6,228 bases of DNA. It comes from an uncultured Bacteroidales bacterium (GTDB lineage Bacteria > Bacteroidota > Bacteroidia > Bacteroidales > UBA932). The first letter of the stretch is position 1, and the number at the start of each line of letters is the position of its first letter. A program made the position numbers and the translations under genes. The notes under the pieces were generated by a model. It was not told the DNA's origin and did not search any database. It was given only the letters and a program-made list of their open reading frames with translations. The stretch covers positions 1 to 6,228 of the forward strand of contig CAMFSN010000085.1 of NCBI GenBank assembly GCA_945983015.1, given 5' to 3'. Of the stretch, positions 1-4,095 are shown in pieces.

Positions 1-52
1 CTCCGGCCTCCGGGTTATGAGCCCGACGAGCTACCAACTGCTCTACCCCGCG
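1..52 (-). tRNA. Initiator tRNA-fMet (CAU), 5' part; 3' end beyond window
   Basis: Read on the minus strand from 52 leftward, this is the first 52 bases of an initiator tRNA. The acceptor strand is CGCGGGG. The D arm has stem GAGC/GCTC and loop AGTTGGTA. The anticodon loop CTCATAA is at 21-15, with CAT at 19-17. The anticodon stem is TCGGG (26-22) with CCCGG (14-10). Three consecutive G:C pairs next to the anticodon loop are the hallmark of the bacterial initiator and separate it from elongator Met or Ile-CAT tRNAs. The 5' C is also the initiator-type first base, normally unpaired with A72, which is out of view. The variable loop and T arm begin at the left edge and are cut off. It lies downstream of and parallel to the BT_3928-like gene, but has its own promoter. 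Confidence 0.96.
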
Positions 53-61
53 ATGGGAATG

Positions 62-92
62 CAAAGGTAGAAATATTTTTTTAATCTGCAAA
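62..92 (-). promoter_or_regulatory. Bacteroidota sigma-ABfr-type promoter for tRNA-fMet
   Basis: On the minus strand the -33 element TTTG is at 92-89 and the -7 element TACCTTTG is at 69-62. They are separated by 19 bases, which fits the Bacteroidota consensus TTTG-N19-TAnnTTTG. Transcription would be expected to start around 55-57, only a few bases before the tRNA 5' end at 52. This suggests that the tRNA is transcribed independently of the membrane-protein gene upstream. The element match is seen directly; the start site is inferred. Confidence 0.85.
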
Positions 93-134
93 ATTATTCT
101 GAAGTATTCTCGTCCTTATTATCTCTAAATAACA

Positions 135-1136
135 TCAGACCAGCAGTAGTACAAAGAAGACCAAAGCGATTACCTCAAAGATTCTTCTTCCTTGAAGGGA
201 TTCATCTACAACGAGTTCGGCGGGGTCGGTGGCTATAATCTCCTTCAAGTCATCTTTTTCTAAGGAGAGAAATTCTTTCGGGGTCCATTTCTGGGCCACT
301 TGACCTCCGGATATGAAACTGACTCCCATATTCTTTCTGTTTAGACTCATCAGGGTCTTCCTGTCAGATTTGTAGTAGGAAATATCCTCGAAAGGCAGCT
401 CGCCGCTCACGGCGACTGCAGTCCTTAGGCCCGCCTTGCGGGCAGCCCTCTGAATCCCCGCTATAGTCGTCGAGTCAGCCTTGGCAGGATTATAAACTGA
501 AATCAGTGCCACTCTGCCCCTAAGCAGAAGTCCATCTCTATATTCTCCGTTTTCATCTCTGAGTGGAATCATCCCTTCAGAAAGTTCAGTTCCGCTATGA
601 AGGTCAGTAAGATCCAGAAGCGGCAGTCTGGTAAAGGAGTAGATTGTAAATCCTATAATTAAGGCATATACTGTCCAACTTACAATCTTCCTGTACAGAG
701 GTCGAGGGTGTTGTCTAAGGAATGGCAGGAAGGCCACTGCCCACAGAGCCAGCAAGACTATATTTTTCAGAAAACTCTGAAGATGAGTCAGATGCACCAC
801 CTCTCCGAAGCAACCGCAATCCATCTGTGGATTAAAAATCAGAAGTAAAACGGTAAGCAAGGTAAAGAATAGCAGTAGCACCAGGCTAATCATCCTTACC
901 AGAGGCAACCAGATTCCACTTATGAGAGCCACTCCTACAAAGCACTCCAATAAATTGAAAATCAAAGCAAAACCCGTAGATGCGAAATTTAGGAAGCCTA
1001 TGTGAAGGAAGTTGAAATAGGACTCCATCACCAGGGAACTCCCCACAGGGTCCATCAGTTTAAAAAGGCCTCCCACCAGAAAGACCGAGCCCAGAATGAA
1101 GGCGCAAAGCCTCTTGATAAAATTATAGAACTTCAT
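135..1136 (-). CDS. BT_3928-like DoxX/MauE-family membrane protein
   Basis: A 333-residue integral membrane protein. Hydrophobic segments lie at about residues 10-26, 52-77, 80-101, 122-140 and 153-168, with a last one at the extreme C-terminus (318-333). The N-terminal half has a DoxX/MauE-type four-helix layout with the motif DCGCFG at 106-111, typical of MauE-like proteins linked to thiol or electron handling. Residues about 205-300 resemble a thioredoxin-fold domain (for example VALISVYNP at 209-217), but no CxxC is present, so a classical disulfide-exchange active site is missing. I recognise the layout as the Bacteroidota BT_3928 family, whose biochemical role is not established. The ATG at 1136 lies inside the end of tmk with a 14-base overlap, implying translational coupling. 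No strong terminator is visible between its stop and the tRNA promoter. Confidence 0.85.
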   Translation of the reverse strand: MKFYNFIKRLCAFILGSVFLVGGLFKLMDPVGSSLVMESYFNFLHIGFLNFASTGFALIFNLLECFVGVALISGIWLPLVRMISLVLLLFFTLLTVLLLIFNPQMDCGCFGEVVHLTHLQSFLKNIVLLALWAVAFLPFLRQHPRPLYRKIVSWTVYALIIGFTIYSFTRLPLLDLTDLHSGTELSEGMIPLRDENGEYRDGLLLRGRVALISVYNPAKADSTTIAGIQRAARKAGLRTAVAVSGELPFEDISYYKSDRKTLMSLNRKNMGVSFISGGQVAQKWTPKEFLSLEKDDLKEIIATDPAELVVDESLQGRRIFEVIALVFFVLLLV

Positions 1137-1800
1137 CTACCAGAGCTTTTAATTTGTTGAAAATCACCGATGCGTCAGCCATTTTACCCTCTTCGTCCCT
1201 ACAGTCCAGAACCTTAAATGAAGGGTCTTCTTCGGCCTGCCTCAGATACATATTCCGGACTTTCTGCTGGAAAGCTATCGAGGCCTCGTGAATATCCTGA
1301 GCCCCTGCCAGGTATGAGCGGTCATCGCCTTGCCTTTGCTTGCTAAGGTTCTGCTCCACGAAGTCAATTGGCACATCCAGAAAGATGTTCAAGTCAGGGA
1401 CGGGCTCTTTGAAGACCTTGTATTCGGTATCGAAAATCCATCGGCGCAGCTGCTCAACTTCCTGTTCGTCAGTGAGTTTGGAGCATTGGTACGCTATGTT
1501 CGAATATACGTAGCGGTCCAGCAGGACTGTTTTTCTCTCTGCCAATCTCGCTTTGATCTCATCCGCGGCTCCGTGCCTGTCTTCGGCGAAGAGCAGGGCC
1601 ACCAACTGGGGATGAACGCTTTCATTATCCCCGAAATCCCCCCTAAGAAAGCGAGAGATAAGTTCTCCATAGACCGGCGCGTCATATCGAGGAAAATGGA
1701 TGTATTCCAATTCTCCACATCTTTCTAAAAGATATTGTTTCAATTTCTTGACCTGAGTAGATTTCCCGGCTCCGTCAAGTCCTTCCAATACAATCAACAT
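1123..1800 (-). CDS. tmk: Thymidylate kinase (dTMP kinase)
   Basis: Catalyses ATP-dependent phosphorylation of dTMP to dTDP in the cytoplasm, the committed shared step of the de novo and salvage routes to dTTP. The 225-residue product is complete and of normal length. Family landmarks are the P-loop GLDGAGKST at residues 7-15, FPRY at 36-39 (dTMP-binding region), LLFAEDRH at 69-76, the DRY motif at 95-97 followed by VYSNIAYQ, and a LID-like stretch SKQRQGDDRSY at 153-163 with Arg156 and Arg161. The FPRY, YG and AEDRH spacing resembles the human/yeast-like form of the enzyme more than the E. coli form. The ATG at 1800 follows a leader of about 16 bases with no clear Shine-Dalgarno sequence, normal for this phylum. 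It is first in a minus-strand unit with the downstream BT_3928-like gene, sharing a 14-base overlap. Confidence 0.97.
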   Translation of the reverse strand: MLIVLEGLDGAGKSTQVKKLKQYLLERCGELEYIHFPRYDAPVYGELISRFLRGDFGDNESVHPQLVALLFAEDRHGAADEIKARLAERKTVLLDRYVYSNIAYQCSKLTDEQEVEQLRRWIFDTEYKVFKEPVPDLNIFLDVPIDFVEQNLSKQRQGDDRSYLAGAQDIHEASIAFQQKVRNMYLRQAEEDPSFKVLDCRDEEGKMADASVIFNKLKALVDEVL

Positions 1801-1822
1801 ATCCCTAAAGCCTAGTTTGCTA

Positions 1823-1830
1823 CAAAATTA
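1823..1830 (-). promoter_or_regulatory. -7 box for tmk
   Basis: On the minus strand the sequence TAATTTTG (1830-1823) matches the Bacteroidota -7 consensus TAnnTTTG and sits 22 bases upstream of the tmk ATG. No TTTG occurs at the usual 19-21 base distance, so only the -7 half is convincing. The expected transcription start is near 1817. It lies 13 bases from the opposing pncA -7 box, so polymerase binding to the two promoters would probably interfere. Confidence 0.55.
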
Positions 1831-1843
1831 GTCAAATTTTACT

Positions 1844-1851
1844 TATTTTTG
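1844..1851 (+). promoter_or_regulatory. -7 box for the pncA-EIIC unit
   Basis: TATTTTTG matches TAnnTTTG exactly. The nearest upstream TTTG is at 1816-1819, giving a 24-base spacer that is longer than the usual 19-21, so the -33 match is weak. Transcription should begin roughly at 1855-1859. This matters for the pncA start: a CTG at 1856 would lie at the very 5' end of the message, TTG at 1874 would have a leader of about 15-19 bases, and ATG at 1937 one of about 80 bases. Confidence 0.55.
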
Positions 1852-1873
1852 CGGTCTGAAAAAAATATTCAGA

Positions 1874-2494
1874 TTGGCTGCCGCTCTGTTGATGATACTT
1901 GCAGCCGTTTCGTGTAAGACAAATTCTGGAGAAGAGATGGAAATAAAGAATCTTCTAATAGTAGTGGATGTCCAAAGAGACTTTTTCGACCCTTCAGGGG
2001 CCTTGTATGTACCTGGCAGTGAAGTTCTTCCAGAGAAGATAGCAGCATTGGTAGATAATTACGACGCGGTGGTGTTTACCCTCGATTGGCATCCTGGGAA
2101 CCACTGCTCTTTCGCAGCGCAGGGAGGGATTTGGCCAAGCCACTGCGTGGCCTTCACGCAGGGAGCAGGGCTGCCAGATTGCTTCGCAAAGACATTGGCC
2201 CGAGGAGAAAAGCAGGTGCAGATATTCCTCAAGGGACAGGAAAGCGATAAGGAGCAGTACGGCGCTTTCGAAGAGCTGGACAGCGAGGGAGTGATTTATA
2301 ATTGGCTTAAAAACAGCGAAAAAATAGACGTCTGCGGAATCGCGGGGGATTACTGCGTGAAGGAGAGCACGGTTAATCTGTTGAAGTACGTACCTGCGGA
2401 AAAGATAAGTGTGCTCGTGGATTGCGTCAGGAGCATCGACGACGGGAGTACACTGGATAAGTTCATATCAGACAATTCTTTGTCTAAGAAATAA
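1874..2494 (+). CDS. pncA: Nicotinamidase-type isochorismatase-fold hydrolase, possible lipoprotein N-terminus
   Basis: Predicted to deamidate nicotinamide to nicotinate plus ammonia, feeding the Preiss-Handler route of NAD salvage. Numbered from the TTG at 1874, the family active site is intact: catalytic Asp32 (VVDVQRDFF), metal ligands Asp71, His73 and His77 (DWHPGNHCSF) and His90 (WPSHC), catalytic Lys120, and nucleophile Cys161 (AGDYCV). The start is uncertain. ATG at 1937 (residue 22), preceded by the purine-rich ggagaagag, gives the usual cytosolic length of about 185 residues. The sequence before it reads as a lipoprotein-like signal ending in LAAVSC (residues 9-14), and the charged residues KKIFR directly upstream (1859-1873) are also in frame behind a CTG at 1856. 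TTG is used here as the longest conventional start. The stop overlaps the next gene's ATG. Function is confident; location in the cell is not. Confidence 0.9.
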   Translation: MAAALLMILAAVSCKTNSGEEMEIKNLLIVVDVQRDFFDPSGALYVPGSEVLPEKIAALVDNYDAVVFTLDWHPGNHCSFAAQGGIWPSHCVAFTQGAGLPDCFAKTLARGEKQVQIFLKGQESDKEQYGAFEELDSEGVIYNWLKNSEKIDVCGIAGDYCVKESTVNLLKYVPAEKISVLVDCVRSIDDGSTLDKFISDNSLSKK

Positions 2495-3555
2495 TGAGCA
2501 GATTCGCGGATTTTCTCAAGCGTAAGGACATAGAGATTTCTTTCAGGCGTTATGGGATTGACGCTATGTCCGATATGGCTCAGGGCCTGTTCTGTACCCT
2601 GTTGATAGGTACTATTTTAAATACCCTGGGGACCCAGTTTCATATAAGTTTCCTCTCCAAGTCTCTGATTACAGTGGCAGGAAAAGGCTACACTGTAGGC
2701 CAAATCGCCTCGTTGATGGTCGGACCCGCGATGGCTGTGGCTATAGGCTCTGCCTTGAAGGCTCCAGCGATGGTACTCTTCACTCTGGTGCCCGTGGGTT
2801 ATGCCACGAACGTGCTGGGCGGGGCCGGAGGGCCTTTCGCGGTGTATCTGGTAAGCATTTTGGCTACGGAATGTGGAAAACTGGTGAGCAAGGAGACGAA
2901 GATAGACCTGCTCGTGACCCCTACCGTGACCCTGCTCGCGGGCTTGGGCCTGGCCAGTGTGGTGGCGGCTCCCGTGGGGAGTGCGGCTGACTGGGTAGGG
3001 AAGACTATTATGTGGGCCACTGTCCAGCAGCCTTTTGTGATGGGTATAGTGGTGTCTGTCGTAGTAGGAATGGCTTTGACTCTGCCAATCTCCTCTGCCG
3101 CCATCTGTGCGGGTCTGGGCCTTACGGGTCTGGCCGGAGGTGCGGCTTTGGCCGGTTGCTGCGCCCAGATGGTCGGTTTCGCCGTGATGAGTTTTCCGGA
3201 GAACAGATGGGGAGGACTTGTCAGTCAGGGACTTGGCACCAGTATGCTACAGATGGGGAATATCCTCAAGAACCCGAGGATATGGATTCCGCCTATTCTT
3301 ACAAGTATGATTACGGGCCCCGTGGCTACCTGCCTTTTCCATCTGGAGATGAACGGCGCTGCGGTGAATTCCGGTATGGGCACCTGCGGATTGTGTGGGC
3401 CAATCGGGGTTTGGACCGGCTGGAGCGATCCCACGGCTTTCGACTGGCTCGGCCTGGCTTTGGTGAGCATAGTGCTTCCCGCCATCATCTGCCCTCTTAT
3501 ATGCCAATTCTTCCGTCGTCTCGGCTGGATTCGTCCTGGGGATCTCAAGCTATAG
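2494..3555 (+). CDS. Orphan PTS EIIC-like membrane transporter (PTS_EIIC_2 type)
   Basis: A 353-residue, strongly hydrophobic protein with about eight to ten membrane segments and small-residue-rich helices. It resembles the PTS_EIIC_2 family (annotated as PTS sugar transporter subunit IIC) throughout. Recognisable parts are GPAMAVAIGSALKAP (77-91), a polar GGLVSQGLGTSMLQM stretch (240-254), KNPRIWIPP (259-267) and NSGMGTCGLCGPIGVW (292-307). It has no IIA or IIB domain with a phosphorylatable His or Cys module, and no EI, HPr, IIA or IIB gene is nearby, so phosphotransfer-driven uptake is not supported by the context. Its ATG overlaps the pncA stop (TAATG, 2492-2496), which implies translational coupling and a shared role. 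I infer that it could carry a substrate or product of the adjacent hydrolase. The true substrate is unknown. Confidence 0.85.
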   Translation: MSRFADFLKRKDIEISFRRYGIDAMSDMAQGLFCTLLIGTILNTLGTQFHISFLSKSLITVAGKGYTVGQIASLMVGPAMAVAIGSALKAPAMVLFTLVPVGYATNVLGGAGGPFAVYLVSILATECGKLVSKETKIDLLVTPTVTLLAGLGLASVVAAPVGSAADWVGKTIMWATVQQPFVMGIVVSVVVGMALTLPISSAAICAGLGLTGLAGGAALAGCCAQMVGFAVMSFPENRWGGLVSQGLGTSMLQMGNILKNPRIWIPPILTSMITGPVATCLFHLEMNGAAVNSGMGTCGLCGPIGVWTGWSDPTAFDWLGLALVSIVLPAIICPLICQFFRRLGWIRPGDLKL

Positions 3556-3673
3556 AGTTTGGGAAGAGGGATAACAGATATTCCCTTATAGTGGTTTCTG
3601 TGCTTGGGAAAGAAGATATGATCTAAGCTGAGAAAGGAGTTATTAAAGTTTTTGTTAAAATATACAGGGGAAG

Positions 3674-3705
3674 TTTGGATAAGAGGGAGGAAAGTGGTAC
3701 TTTTG
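3674..3705 (+). promoter_or_regulatory. Consensus Bacteroidota promoter upstream of the surface-protein unit
   Basis: The -33 element TTTG (3674-3677) and -7 element TACTTTTG (3698-3705) are separated by 20 bases. Both elements match the consensus exactly. Transcription should start near 3710-3713. The first good downstream gene starts at 3931, which implies an untranslated leader of about 220 bases, unless the 28-codon frame at 3724 is translated. Confidence 0.75.
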
Positions 3706-3723
3706 TGGGAAAATTTACGGGCT

Positions 3724-3810
3724 ATGGCAGGACGATTTAATCTAAGATTCAGATCCGACTGCCTCTTCTCCGAAATATTTGAGGGGGGGGGTACGATAAT
3801 AGCCTTCTAA
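3724..3810 (+). CDS. Possible 28-aa leader ORF containing a G9 tract
   Basis: ATG at 3724 opens a 28-codon frame (begins MAGRFNLRF, ends TIIAF) that stops with TAA at 3808-3810. It starts about 12 bases after the expected transcription start of the promoter at 3674-3705. It contains the run of nine Gs at 3783-3791, read as Gly codons. One extra G would remove the stop and continue the frame to 4055; one fewer would stop it after two further sense codons. No homology is recognised and there is no clear ribosome-binding site, so it may simply be a chance frame in leader RNA. Confidence 0.25.
   Translation: MAGRFNLRFRSDCLFSEIFEGGGTIIAF
3783..3791 (+). repeat. G9 homopolymer tract
   Basis: Nine consecutive G residues directly follow the TTTGA at 3778-3782. 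It is the longest G/C homopolymer in the window. It lies between the consensus promoter and the leader hairpins, and within the 28-codon frame. Runs of this length are prone to slipped-strand mispairing and also to sequencing error. A role in switching is inferred, not shown. Confidence 0.9.
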
Positions 3811-3834
3811 TCAATTCAATACATAGTATTTTGG

Positions 3835-3863
3835 AAGCGGCCGATTCTTCGGTGGCTGCTTTT
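3835..3863 (+). promoter_or_regulatory. Terminator-like leader hairpin ahead of the small protein gene
   Basis: AAGCGGCC (3835-3842) pairs with GGCTGCTT (3854-3861) over 8 base pairs, including one G:T pair. The loop is 11 bases and the stem runs into TTTT (3860-3863). This is the shape of a Rho-independent terminator, but the T-run is short. It lies about 70 bases before the small protein start and is followed by a second hairpin (GCCC 3869-3872 with GGGC 3883-3886). It could terminate transcripts from upstream, or act as an attenuator or stabilising leader element. Confidence 0.5.
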
Positions 3864-3930
3864 GTCGTGCCCGCTTGCGAGGGGGCTTCGTCTTTGAATC
3901 AATCATACAAAATCAATATTTTTTACGACG

Positions 3931-4083
3931 ATGAAAAAGGTAATCAATTTTATCGGCAGGGCTTCCTACGAGAGCCCCTGCTGCGAAACCCTCTCCTTGC
4001 AGGCGGAGGGGGTGCTGTGCCAAAGTGTACAGGGGGTAACTATTCAGAATCTTAGTTACGATGAAGATGAACTCGGTTGCTAA
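3931..4083 (+). CDS. Small 50-aa Bacteroidales-type protein with Cys residues, unknown function
   Basis: ATG at 3931 opens a 50-codon frame beginning MKKVINFIGRASYESPCCE and ending DEDELGC, with TAA at 4081-4083. The middle, YESPCCETLSLQAEGVLCQS (13-32), resembles short Bacteroidales proteins that share a tyrosine-x-x-proline, then E-x-L, then EG-x-L-C pattern, often found beside fimbrial or BACON-domain lipoproteins. I recall this pattern from general knowledge and cannot verify it here. There is no hydrophobic signal segment. Cysteines are at 17, 18, 30 and 50, and the tail is acidic (DEDE at 44-47). The stop is directly followed by ATG at 4084, so it is almost certainly co-transcribed and perhaps translationally coupled with the lipoprotein gene. 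The start is set by the MKK opening and A/T-rich upstream bases, without a clear Shine-Dalgarno sequence. Confidence 0.65.
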   Translation: MKKVINFIGRASYESPCCETLSLQAEGVLCQSVQGVTIQNLSYDEDELGC

Positions 4084-4095
4084 ATGATTTGCTCT

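Larger units (their letters stand above)
3556..3930 (+). other. Long intergenic/leader region between EIIC and the small protein gene
   Basis: These 375 bases hold no secure gene. In order, they contain a weak hairpin just after the EIIC stop (AGGGA at 3567-3571 with TCCCT at 3582-3586, no T-run), a consensus promoter at 3674-3705, a 28-codon open frame with a G9 tract, a partial second -7 box at 3827-3833 (TATTTTG), and two hairpins at 3835-3863 and 3869-3886. A short palindrome AATCT-A-AGATT (3739-3749) lies about 27-35 bases past the expected start of transcription and could be a protein-binding site. The region most likely serves as regulatory leader for the downstream surface-protein genes. 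Confidence 0.6.

Noticed and set aside
53..134. Terminator between the BT_3928-like gene and tRNA-fMet
   Set aside because: Only a weak A/T stem (TTATT/AATAA near 118-134) is present, with no GC stem plus T-run on the minus strand.
1330..1728. 132-codon plus-strand open frame inside tmk
   Set aside because: It lies wholly antisense to a full-length thymidylate kinase with all motifs; the product has no recognisable features.
3566..3587. Hairpin after the EIIC stop as a Rho-independent terminator
   Set aside because: The stem is only 5-7 pairs with a bulge and is not followed by a T-run.
3012..3626. 204-codon plus-strand frame overlapping the EIIC gene
   Set aside because: It overlaps the EIIC-like gene in another frame; its Arg/Gly/Ser-rich composition is typical of a shifted reading of GC-rich coding sequence.
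3893..3924. Promoter TTTG (3893-3896), 20 bases, TATTTTTT (3917-3924) directly before the 50-aa gene
   Set aside because: The -7 element lacks the conserved final G and the expected start of transcription would fall at or after the ATG at 3931.
3742..4055. 9-base inverted repeat (CTAAGATTC at 3742-3750, GAATCTTAG at 4047-4055) that could bound an invertible promoter
   Set aside because: Nine bases is short compared with known Bacteroidales invertible-promoter repeats, a match of this length is expected at about this frequency by chance in such a region, and the right copy lies inside the 50-aa gene.
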